The translations under genes were made by a program, and so were the position numbers. The notes under the pieces were generated by a model that saw only the letters and a program-made list of their open reading frames with translations, was not told the origin of the DNA and did not search any database. DNA of 55,650 nt from contig JAQTSK010000004.1 in NCBI GenBank assembly GCA_028711345.1, positions 1 through 55,650 of the forward strand. The letters are read 5' to 3'. This stretch comes from Candidatus Peribacteraceae bacterium. Its GTDB lineage: Bacteria; Patescibacteriota; Gracilibacteria; Peribacterales; Peribacteraceae. Shown in pieces: positions 48,952-55,650 of this stretch; the stretch's first letter is position 1; each line of letters starts with the position of its first letter.

Positions 48952-49776
48952 TTACCTTGCGTCTCGATCTATATTTCGTTCCAACTTCATCCATTCCTCC
49001 ACGTGCATCGTCTGCGGCCGACGTTCCGGATCGATGCCGGTTTCTTCCAAAGCCTTCATGCCATCCGGCAATGATCCCACGGTATTCCTGAGCATCTTCC
49101 TCCGTCCGGACATGGCGTGCTTCACGAGCTTGAGAATTCGCTTGATGGTGTCTCGGTCAGCAAGCGGTTCCTTGAAACATTCGATATGCAGTACGGACGA
49201 TTCCACTGCGGGCGGCGGCAGAAATGCAACGCTTGGCACATGCCGTATCAGCGTCGGCTTTCCGCAGAGGCCGACGAGCGCCGTCAATATCCCTTCGGTT
49301 GTTTTCGCACAGATGGTCTCCGCCACTTCGCGTTGGATGAGGAGTGTCAGGGACGTCGGCAGATCGGGGAGTTCGAGGAGGAGACGCCGGAGGAGGGGAG
49401 AGGTGATGGCGTAGGGGATGTTGGCGACGACGCTGTACGGGGGCGGAATGGAGATGGGTGTATGGAGAGCGTTGCCTTGGACAGCGATCAGCGAACAGCG
49501 ATCAGCGGTCAGCTCCTGTCCGATGAATTCTTTGAGCAGCGGAAGCATTCTTTCGTCCAATTCAACTGCTGTGACATTCGCGCCGGCGCGGAGAAGTTCA
49601 CGCGTCAGAATGCCGATGCCGGGACCGATTTCCAGAACGTTGTCACCCGGTTTCACTTTGGCCGCCTGTAAGATTTCCCCGAGCACGGCGTCATCAGTAA
49701 GGAAGTGCTGGCCGAGATCTTTCGTCAGCCAGACCTTGTGCCGGTGGAGGAAATCACGAACATCGTCTGCAAGCAC
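48952..49776 (-). CDS. rsmA: 16S rRNA (adenine1518/1519-N6) dimethyltransferase RsmA/KsgA
   Basis: A 274-residue protein that dimethylates two adenines in helix 45 of 16S rRNA late in small-subunit assembly. Motifs: LGQHFLTDD at 21-29, the SAM site LEIGPGIGILTREL, AVELDERM, the catalytic NIPYAITSPLL and FLPPPAVESSVLHI. Full length for the family. Start is GTG at 49776; on the minus strand a CATACT box lies 6 nt before it, again predicting a leaderless message. Divergent from the surface-protein gene. Confidence 0.96.
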   Translation of the reverse strand: MLADDVRDFLHRHKVWLTKDLGQHFLTDDAVLGEILQAAKVKPGDNVLEIGPGIGILTRELLRAGANVTAVELDERMLPLLKEFIGQELTADRCSLIAVQGNALHTPISIPPPYSVVANIPYAITSPLLRRLLLELPDLPTSLTLLIQREVAETICAKTTEGILTALVGLCGKPTLIRHVPSVAFLPPPAVESSVLHIECFKEPLADRDTIKRILKLVKHAMSGRRKMLRNTVGSLPDGMKALEETGIDPERRPQTMHVEEWMKLERNIDRDAR

Positions 49777-49812
49777 GCGTATAGTATGCCTGATATTTTC
49801 CCACCTAATGCC

Positions 49813-51054
49813 ATGCGTTCCCTCATCGCCGCTTGTATCGCTCTGATCATCGCATCGTCCTCGTTCTTCGTTCCGGAGGCGGAGGCGACGCTCACCGCCA
49901 CGCAGGCGGCCTCATCTTCAATGTTTTCGACGCTGCAGCCCTGTCGCAATCTCCTCGCGCTGATTTATGCGCGTCGACGCAATCGACAGGGATTTGTACC
50001 GCCCTGTGATCCGCGGTTTTTATTGAAGCGTCAACCGATCCGCAGTTCGTCCTCCTCGTCTTCGTCCGCCGCCGCGAGTTCTCCCGGTTCATCGTCCTCT
50101 TCCGGTGCGGCATCGTCGTCAGGGATGGATCGTGACGATACGACAATCCGTTCCCAGTTCCTCCTCCTCGGCGAAACGGGTCCTGTCATCGGGGCGGCAA
50201 AGGCCTTCCTCTACGAAGAGCCGCTTGACGTGACTGCGGTCAGCGTCACTCTGACCACTGACGTCGCTTCGACGATCAGTGCGATGCTCATCTACGATGA
50301 TGCCGGTCATCTCATCGGTCGTGCGACGCTCACTGCAGTCGGTTCGTCCGTGAGAACATACCGGTTGCCGCTTCCGCACGGTTCGTTCATCATCGACAAG
50401 GCGACGGAACGCGGCGTGTATGTGCGTCCTGAAGTCCGTTCACGCGACGGCGGCGGTCTTGGCAATCTGACCGTCAAGATCGATACCATTTCGTTCGAGG
50501 GAAGCGGTGTCTGGAGCAATCAATCCTACGTCCGGCCGTCGTCCGGTACGAATCAGTTTCCGACGTTCGTGACGGCTCGGTCCGTACTGACGAGTGTTAC
50601 CAATGCAGGGGATCTGAACGGCTCGCTGGTCACCGGAACCAGCCGTACGCTCGGTGCGTTCCGCTTCGAGGGCCGTTCACGCGATGCCTCTCCCCGACTC
50701 GCCATCAGAGACCTGACATTCACCATCGAACAAACCGGAGGTGTGCAGCTGTCGAACGTCCGCCTCATGATTCCGGGCTTTTCGGAGATGTGGTCGTGCG
50801 CCGCGGGCGTGAGTGCGGTGACGTGCAGTGCGCTCTCAGACACGTTCGGCTCCATGAGTGACGGACCGCGAGAGCTGCAGCTGGTCGGCGATATCTCCGC
50901 CGACGATCCGCTCAACGCGTCGCTCCGGTTGACGCTCAACGAACCCGGCAGCGCGGTGTCGTCCGGCTCCGTCACCTGGACGGACGGGACATCGACGTTC
51001 ACGTGGGTTCCGGTGGCGGCACCCGTCGCGGCGGGGACGATGTGGAAGTATTGA
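49813..51054 (+). CDS. Secreted surface protein with poly-Ser linker
   Basis: A 413-residue protein with a signal peptide (MRSLIAACIALIIASSSFFV, cleavage near AEA-T), a Cys-containing short region, a serine/alanine/glycine linker of about 40 residues and a C-terminal beta-rich part of about 300 residues with one Cys pair. No family recognised. The Ser linker matches that of the CARDB protein at 24866-28645, suggesting the same export route or anchoring. ATG at 49813 gives the best signal peptide; ATG at 49786 is an alternative. Confidence 0.75.
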   Translation: MRSLIAACIALIIASSSFFVPEAEATLTATQAASSSMFSTLQPCRNLLALIYARRRNRQGFVPPCDPRFLLKRQPIRSSSSSSSSAAASSPGSSSSSGAASSSGMDRDDTTIRSQFLLLGETGPVIGAAKAFLYEEPLDVTAVSVTLTTDVASTISAMLIYDDAGHLIGRATLTAVGSSVRTYRLPLPHGSFIIDKATERGVYVRPEVRSRDGGGLGNLTVKIDTISFEGSGVWSNQSYVRPSSGTNQFPTFVTARSVLTSVTNAGDLNGSLVTGTSRTLGAFRFEGRSRDASPRLAIRDLTFTIEQTGGVQLSNVRLMIPGFSEMWSCAAGVSAVTCSALSDTFGSMSDGPRELQLVGDISADDPLNASLRLTLNEPGSAVSSGSVTWTDGTSTFTWVPVAAPVAAGTMWKY

Positions 51055-51065
51055 TGAGCGAAAAT

Positions 51066-51123
51066 GCCGTAGCCGAATGCCGCAGCCGAAAGCCATGGCT
51101 TTCGGCTGCGGTTACGGCTGCGG
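51066..51123. terminator. Nested palindrome between surface-protein and recQ stops
   Basis: A perfect 32-bp palindrome (51080-51111; half ccgcagccgaaagcca) inside a second imperfect stem (51067-51077 with 51112-51123), flanked by A-rich and T-rich runs. It lies between convergent stops, so it can act as a bidirectional terminator. Its core recurs at 54713-54736. Confidence 0.85.
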
Positions 51124-53307
51124 TCATTTTTTCTCCCGCTGCATGAATATCCTGACGAGCCGCAGTTCTTCGAATGTCCGTCTGCCTTCCAGCTGATCGA
51201 ACACCGGCCCCAGCCGTCCGTCTTCGGAGGATTGGAATGCCCGACGGATCTCGTCGACGGCTTCCGGTGACGGTTTCAGATGATCGATGTCGAGCAGCAC
51301 GTCCGCGGCGATGAGCTTCTCGATGTGCTGGACGACGGTGCCGGGGCTCAGGTTTCTCCTCTTGGCGATCTCCGCAAGAGAGAGTCGGCTCTGTACGAGC
51401 CGCTTCGTTTCGTCGTACGTCGAGTCCGGCCGGAGGACGCTGCGTACGCTTCTCCGTCGTCGCACGGTCGCGTCGGTCGCGAGCCGTCGTTCCGGGAGAT
51501 GATGTTCTTTCGCATACGCGGTGATTGCAGTCATGAACGCATCCCCATAGGAGCGAATTTTCATTTCGGATACGCCGGAAATCCTCCCGAACGATTCCCT
51601 GCTTTGCGGCAGAACGTACGCCATTTCCATGAGTGTCCGGTCAGGGAAGACGACGAATGCCGCGACGTTCTCGTTGCGCGCGATCTCCCGGCGGACCGTG
51701 CGCAACTGCTCGAACAGTTCTTTCTCGTACGCCAGTTCCAGAGGTTCATCCCGCCGCGCGATGGTGGCATCGATCGCCGGTTTCGGGAGCCGGATCGCGG
51801 TACGGGATCTGAGGAGTTCTTTTCCCGCCGCCGTCACCTCCAGGACAGGATACTGACCGTCCGCTTTTGCAAGCATTTCCCGCTCGATGAGTGATCCGAT
51901 GAAATCGCGGAGTTCCTCCTGTCCGAACTCCTTCGCGACGCCGAAGACGGAGAGCGTGTCATGTCCCAGCTCGCGGCTGCGCTTCGACGGCTGTCCCCGC
52001 AGCACGTCGATGATATGCGCGGCGCCGAAGCGTTCGCCGGTGCGGATGACGGCGGAGAGGATCTTCTGCGCGACCGTCGTGGCGTCGATGAGTTCCGGTG
52101 CGCGCAGGCAGTGGTCGCACCCGCTGCAGGGCATGTTTTCATACTGTTCGCCGAAGTACGCGAGGAGCATCTTCCGTCTGCAGGAACGTTTCTCTGCATA
52201 GGCGAGCATCGCCTCCAGTTTCCCGAGTGACCGCTCCCGCTCATCCTCATTGTCGATCTTCTCGATGAAATGCCGGTGCAGGATCGCGTCGCCAGCCGCG
52301 AAGAGCAGGATGCAGTCCGCCGGCAGTCCGTCTCTGCCCGCACGCCCCGTCTCCTGATAGTACCCCTCGATGTTCTTTGGCAGATCGTAGTGGATGACGG
52401 CGCGCACGTCCGGTTTGTCGATGCCCATCCCGAAGGCGATGGTCGCAGCCACCACGGAAATTTCGTCGCGGATGAACTTGTTCTGCGTTTCCTGACGCAG
52501 CGCGCTCTCCAGCCCCGCATGGTAGGGAAGCGCCGCGATGCCCTCGGCGACGAGATCCGCCGCCAGATCCTCGGTTCCCTTGCGCGTCATGCAGTAGACG
52601 ATGGCCGATTGTCCCGCATACTTCCGCAGTGTCGAAAGCAGCAGCTCGAACGCGTGTCGCTTGGGCGCGACGTGGTACCGCAGGTTCGGCCGGTCGAAGC
52701 TGGCGACGAAGCGTGCGGCATCTTTCAGATGGAGTTGTGTCACGATGTCTTCTCGTACCTTTTCCGTCGCGGTCGCCGTGAGCGCGATGCAGGGAACGGA
52801 CGGGAATGCTTCCCTGAGTGATCGCAGATTGCGGTACTCCGGCCGGAAGTCATGCCCCCACTCCGAGATGCAGTGCGCTTCGTCGACGGCGATGAGGCTG
52901 ACGGTCAGGGAGAGCAGAAATTCTTTGAACCGTGTCACCGCCAGTCGCTCGGGTGCGAGGTAGAGCAGCTTGAGCTCTCCTCTGCGTGCGGCCGCTTCGA
53001 TCCGCTCCTGCTCACCGGAGCTCAGGCTGCTGTTTAGAAACTCCGCAGCGACGCCGTTGGCTTTCAGGGCGTCCACCTGATCTTTCATCAGCGAGATCAG
53101 CGGGGAGATGACCACCGTGATCCCCGGGAGCCTCAGCGCCGGAATCTGGAAGCAGAGCGACTTCCCGCCGCCGGTCGGGAGGATGACGAGGCAGTCTTTT
53201 CCCCGGAGCACGGCATCGATGATCTCCGCCTGATGCGGCCGGAACCGGTCGTAGCCGAAGCGGGATTTGAGGAGGGCGGGGAGGTCAGCAGAAGCGGTGG
53301 ATTCCAT
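51124..53307 (-). CDS. recQ: RecQ-family DNA helicase
   Basis: A 727-residue 3'-5' helicase for recombination and repair. SF2 motor with FRPHQAEIIDAVL, Walker A LPTGGGKS, motif II DEAHCISEWGHDFRPEY, ALTATAT and motif VI QETGRAGRDG; then a RecQ zinc-binding region with C-x-x-C pairs (CRRKM, CSGCDHC), RQC winged helix, an HRDC domain (FVVFPDRTLMEMAYVLP) and an extra C-terminal helix-turn-helix segment (SLAEIAKRRNLSPGTVVQHI). The ATG at 53307 is preferred because a TATTCT box lies 6 nt upstream with a -35 box behind it; the longer frame from 53340 would start inside the promoter. Confidence 0.95.
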   Translation of the reverse strand: MESTASADLPALLKSRFGYDRFRPHQAEIIDAVLRGKDCLVILPTGGGKSLCFQIPALRLPGITVVISPLISLMKDQVDALKANGVAAEFLNSSLSSGEQERIEAAARRGELKLLYLAPERLAVTRFKEFLLSLTVSLIAVDEAHCISEWGHDFRPEYRNLRSLREAFPSVPCIALTATATEKVREDIVTQLHLKDAARFVASFDRPNLRYHVAPKRHAFELLLSTLRKYAGQSAIVYCMTRKGTEDLAADLVAEGIAALPYHAGLESALRQETQNKFIRDEISVVAATIAFGMGIDKPDVRAVIHYDLPKNIEGYYQETGRAGRDGLPADCILLFAAGDAILHRHFIEKIDNEDERERSLGKLEAMLAYAEKRSCRRKMLLAYFGEQYENMPCSGCDHCLRAPELIDATTVAQKILSAVIRTGERFGAAHIIDVLRGQPSKRSRELGHDTLSVFGVAKEFGQEELRDFIGSLIEREMLAKADGQYPVLEVTAAGKELLRSRTAIRLPKPAIDATIARRDEPLELAYEKELFEQLRTVRREIARNENVAAFVVFPDRTLMEMAYVLPQSRESFGRISGVSEMKIRSYGDAFMTAITAYAKEHHLPERRLATDATVRRRRSVRSVLRPDSTYDETKRLVQSRLSLAEIAKRRNLSPGTVVQHIEKLIAADVLLDIDHLKPSPEAVDEIRRAFQSSEDGRLGPVFDQLEGRRTFEELRLVRIFMQREKK

Positions 53308-53313
53308 GGGGGA

Positions 53314-53341
53314 AGAATACAGGGGCGTTTGCGGGTGCAAA
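53314..53341 (-). promoter_or_regulatory. recQ promoter
   Basis: Minus strand: TTTGCA (53336-53341), 16-bp spacer, TATTCT (53314-53319), then 6 nt to the ATG. Confidence 0.55.
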
Positions 53342-53466
53342 ATCGGATTGTTCGGAAACTATTCGTCGATGCAGGTTTTGTTCTTGGGTAAGCCATTGGA
53401 TCGGTTCCACGCAGTCATGGAACAGCAGAGAGTCCTTTTACCTTGGAATGTGACATGCTGAATTCG

Positions 53467-53508
53467 AAAAGACCCCTGACAGGCATGATGTCCTGCGAGG
53501 GCTCTTTT
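53467..53508. terminator. Bidirectional terminator-like hairpin
   Basis: aaaagacccct (left) and agggctctttt (right) form the base of an imperfect 17-pair stem around loop tga, with A-run on one side and T-run on the other. It suggests that some transcript from either side ends here. Confidence 0.6.
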
Positions 53509-53665
53509 CATATTGTAAAAACAGTATATCAATATTGTGGCTTGGCAACAATATCTTTTCTGAAACACTCTTCGGTATTCGCACAATCTGTTTCGCGCAT
53601 TTCCTCGCCCGGTGCCGGCAACTTCAACTGTCGACAGATTGTCGATAGTCCAATTCTATCTTCAT

Positions 53666-53693
53666 TTGACACTCCCTTCTCTCCTGCTACGCT
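53666..53693 (+). promoter_or_regulatory. Promoter of the coiled-coil gene
   Basis: TTGACA at 53666-53671, 16-bp spacer, TACGCT at 53688-53693. The predicted leader before the ATG at 53721 is about 20 nt, pyrimidine-rich and without a Shine-Dalgarno. Confidence 0.6.
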
Positions 53694-53720
53694 TTCTCCC
53701 TTTCTTCCCCTTCCAACACT

Positions 53721-54659
53721 ATGGCAGACGACAACGCAGTACCGGCTTCGGTTCCGGCAGAGGTTCCTCAGGTCACTACCAGAGACACGAAAGCGGACAT
53801 TCTCGCGGCGTATCAGAAGCTGGCGAAGCAATATGAATCAGGCGCTGTACGGGCCAAGGACAAGGAGCGAGTTGTGCAGAAGACCAAAGAGGATTCGATC
53901 ATCAAGCAGGCGTCCGGATACACCGTGGAGACCATCGTGCAGAGCTGCGGAAATCTGGAGGCGTCCGCCCGTACGTGGCTCAGGGATTTGTCGGAAAGTT
54001 TGATCCGTGAGTCCAAGAAACTCCAGAACGTGCAGGAGGCGATCCGCCTGGAGGAACAGCACCTGAAAGAAGTCCACGACATCACGGTTGCGGCCGGGAC
54101 GCTTGCGGAAATCATTGAAGCACAGACGGTCAAGGAGCGTGAGTTTGATGAGCGGAAGCGGCAACGCGACGAGGAGTGGACGCGGGAGGAAGAGGAGCAC
54201 GATTATACGTTGGCTCAGAAGAGGAAGCGCGACGAGGATGCGTATCTAGAGAAACGGTCGGTGCAGGAGCGGGATCTCGCCGAGCGTAAACAGACGATTC
54301 TTGCGGAGGAGCAGGAAATCAAGGAGCTTCGCAAGCGGGCGGAATCGTTCGACGAGGAAGTGGCGGCAGCGGCGACGAACGCCGCGCGCATCGCGGAAGA
54401 GACGGTGCGTCGGGAGGAAAAGGTGAAGGCGGATCTCCTGGCGCAGAACGTGCTGCGCGAGAAGGAGATCGCCGCGCTGAAAATCGCATCGCTGGAGGAG
54501 AAAGTTATCGGATTATCCGCTGATGTGGTGTCTCTCAAATCCCAGCTTGTCGCCGCCGGTACCGAGAGCAAAGAGATCGCGCTCAAGGTTATCGAGGGAG
54601 CGTCCAACCTTCAGGCTCTTCGCAGGGTCCAGACCGCGGAGCGGGCGGAGGTCGCGTGA
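53721..54659 (+). CDS. Long coiled-coil protein of unknown function
   Basis: A 312-residue, highly charged, nearly all-helical protein without signal peptide or membrane span. Coiled coil dominates residues about 100-300 (runs rich in E, K and R such as EREFDERKRQRDEEW). The N-terminal part contains a small globular region with one Cys (VETIVQSCGNLEASARTWL). No family recognised; probably structural or a scaffold, and lineage-specific. Confidence 0.75.
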   Translation: MADDNAVPASVPAEVPQVTTRDTKADILAAYQKLAKQYESGAVRAKDKERVVQKTKEDSIIKQASGYTVETIVQSCGNLEASARTWLRDLSESLIRESKKLQNVQEAIRLEEQHLKEVHDITVAAGTLAEIIEAQTVKEREFDERKRQRDEEWTREEEEHDYTLAQKRKRDEDAYLEKRSVQERDLAERKQTILAEEQEIKELRKRAESFDEEVAAAATNAARIAEETVRREEKVKADLLAQNVLREKEIAALKIASLEEKVIGLSADVVSLKSQLVAAGTESKEIALKVIEGASNLQALRRVQTAERAEVA

Positions 54660-54696
54660 TTGGATTGTCGTTCATGAAAACCACAGCCGAACCGTC

Positions 54697-54747
54697 CCGC
54701 AAACCGTCCCGCAGCCGAAAGCCATGGCTTTCGGCTACGGTTTGCGG
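54697..54747. repeat. Second copy of the nested palindrome family
   Basis: A 24-bp perfect palindrome (54713-54736; half agccgaaagcca) enclosed by a 9-bp stem ccgcaaacc (54697-54705) / ggtttgcgg (54739-54747). The core is identical to the centre of the element at 51080-51111. Its right side runs into the TACGAT box of the next gene. Confidence 0.9.
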
Positions 54748-54762
54748 CTACGATGATCGCAT

Positions 54763-55320
54763 ATGGATCTCACTACAATGATCGGCATCCTCGGCGGTAT
54801 CATTCTGGTCTGCGGTGCCGCGTATCCCGATCGTCCGAATGTCCGGCCGCTCACATCGATCAAAGACTGGCTCTTCGCGCTCGGCGGCCTCGCGATGCTC
54901 GTCTACTCCATCATGAATTATCTGGCCGGCGGCTCGGTGTTCTTCGTCTTCCTGCAGGGACTCGTCAATCTCTCCAGTGTGTTCATGATGCTGGAGACGG
55001 ATGACCGTATCGATACGCCGGTCATGATCGTGGCGACGCTTGCGCTGATTGCGTGGTCTCTGTGGTTGATTCCGGGCATCAATACTGTCATCTTCATTCT
55101 CGGGCTTTCGGGAATCGGCATCGGATATTGTTCAACGGGAGGTACGATCCGCAGGAATATGGCACTGCTTCTCGGCAGCGCGCTCGTCGCATTCTTCAGC
55201 TTCATCGAAGGCAACATGATCTTCTTCTGGTTGAACGTGTTCTTCGCGGGGTTCTCGTTGGTGCAGGTTGTTAAGATGGCGTCGAATTATCGTTTTGTCG
55301 AGAATGTTGCGGAAAAATAA
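54763..55320 (+). CDS. Multi-span membrane protein of unknown function
   Basis: A 185-residue protein with six or so hydrophobic segments (about 5-20, 36-55, 58-75, 85-100, 104-122, 131-168). No recognised family. A TACGAT box at 54749-54754 lies 8 nt before the ATG and partly within the arm of the palindromic element, which may therefore supply the promoter. No Shine-Dalgarno. Confidence 0.65.
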   Translation: MDLTTMIGILGGIILVCGAAYPDRPNVRPLTSIKDWLFALGGLAMLVYSIMNYLAGGSVFFVFLQGLVNLSSVFMMLETDDRIDTPVMIVATLALIAWSLWLIPGINTVIFILGLSGIGIGYCSTGGTIRRNMALLLGSALVAFFSFIEGNMIFFWLNVFFAGFSLVQVVKMASNYRFVENVAEK

Positions 55321-55411
55321 ATACGAATTAATCTGAATTGTACCGTAGCGGCAACTCGGTCTCCCGAAAACCTTATCAAACGTATCCTGACTGGAACTGC
55401 TTGAATTTGTA

Positions 55412-55650
55412 CTATTTCGCAACTTCTAGCTCTTTTTCGAGTTCTTGAATGTAATCTTTGTATATTCCAGTCACACTTAAAGTGACTTGGCCCGATCCCT
55501 CGTCAATTTCCACCAATTTTTTGAGGCTCTTCGGGAAATCGAGTGGGTAGCAATTTGAACTTCTCCGCAACCTGAAGAGCAGAACACCGAGAAAAAACCT
55601 GTTACGGTCTGTGACATGCTTCACTCTCTGAAAACACACGGACTTTACGA
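55412..55650 (-). CDS. Hypothetical protein, 5' end beyond the window
   Basis: A frame open to the window edge (GTG at 55639 is an internal candidate). About 79 residues are visible; the C-terminus is charged and helical (YIQELEKELEVAK). No family recognised. The gap 55321-55411 shows no feature. Confidence 0.4.
   Translation of the reverse strand, partial: VKSVCFQRVKHVTDRNRFFLGVLLFRLRRSSNCYPLDFPKSLKKLVEIDEGSGQVTLSVTGIYKDYIQELEKELEVAK

Larger units (their letters stand above)
53308..53720. other. 413-bp gap between recQ and the coiled-coil gene
   Basis: Holds the recQ promoter, a hairpin with A- and T-runs (53467-53508), an inverted repeat atattgt/acaatat near 53531-53555 and the promoter of the next gene. 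A 30-codon frame at 53369-53461 ends just before the hairpin, but its coding status is unproven. Confidence 0.6.

Overview
This window looks like part of a small, fermentative bacterial genome of the Candidate Phyla Radiation, most like the Peribacteria/Peregrinibacteria. That placement is an inference. It rests on serine-string linkers in large surface proteins, the near absence of Shine-Dalgarno sites with many genes starting 6-9 nt after a -10 box, an [FeFe]-hydrogenase plus an ADP-forming acyl-CoA synthetase as the only visible energy genes, and many lineage-restricted coiled-coil and membrane proteins. TGA is used as a stop, so the code is standard. No rRNA, ribosomal protein or phage structural genes are present; the only RNA gene found is one tRNA-Glu.

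Layout. 0-6 kb: a truncated permease, a small membrane protein, a YdjC/ChbG deacetylase and a three-gene hydrogenase cluster (membrane protein, NuoF-like flavoprotein, HydA). 6-13 kb: a small helical protein overlapping a 2120-residue mosaic protein. 13-15.3 kb: a BRO-N/DinD protein and an AbiE-type toxin-antitoxin pair. 15.4-17.5 kb: ADP-forming acetate-CoA ligase. 17.6-24 kb: a MacAB-like export operon facing a response regulator/histidine kinase pair, with mirrored 11-bp direct-repeat boxes between them. 24-29 kb: a 1.26-kresidue CARDB surface protein and small membrane proteins. 29.4-45.9 kb: accessory DNA with two Fic proteins, an MFS transporter, a rearranged dinD locus, and a type I restriction-modification operon that runs directly into two membrane proteins and then an AlbA_2/Schlafen ATPase. 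A tRNA-Glu and a pair of related ~150-bp direct repeats flank about 15 kb of this region, suggesting an integrated island, though no integrase was found. 46-55.6 kb: housekeeping-type genes (methyltransferases, ComEC, RsmA, RecQ), a serine-linker surface protein, a coiled-coil protein and a membrane protein.

The most unusual signal lies between genes. The gaps are filled with two kinds of structured repeat. One kind is degenerate short tandem words with a unit of 7, 8 or 9 bp, often followed by their reverse complement so that the whole folds into one long hairpin. One such element is inserted in frame inside a membrane-protein gene. The other kind is clusters of mini-palindromes with 3-nt loops, sometimes enclosed by an outer stem to give a cloverleaf shape. 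These recur with different sequences but the same architecture across the window.

Functionally, the hydrogenase and the ADP-forming ligase together suggest fermentation to acetate and hydrogen with ATP made by substrate-level phosphorylation. The efflux operon is probably controlled by the adjacent two-component system. The accessory block combines restriction, Fic, DinD and AbiE modules typical of defence and stress functions.
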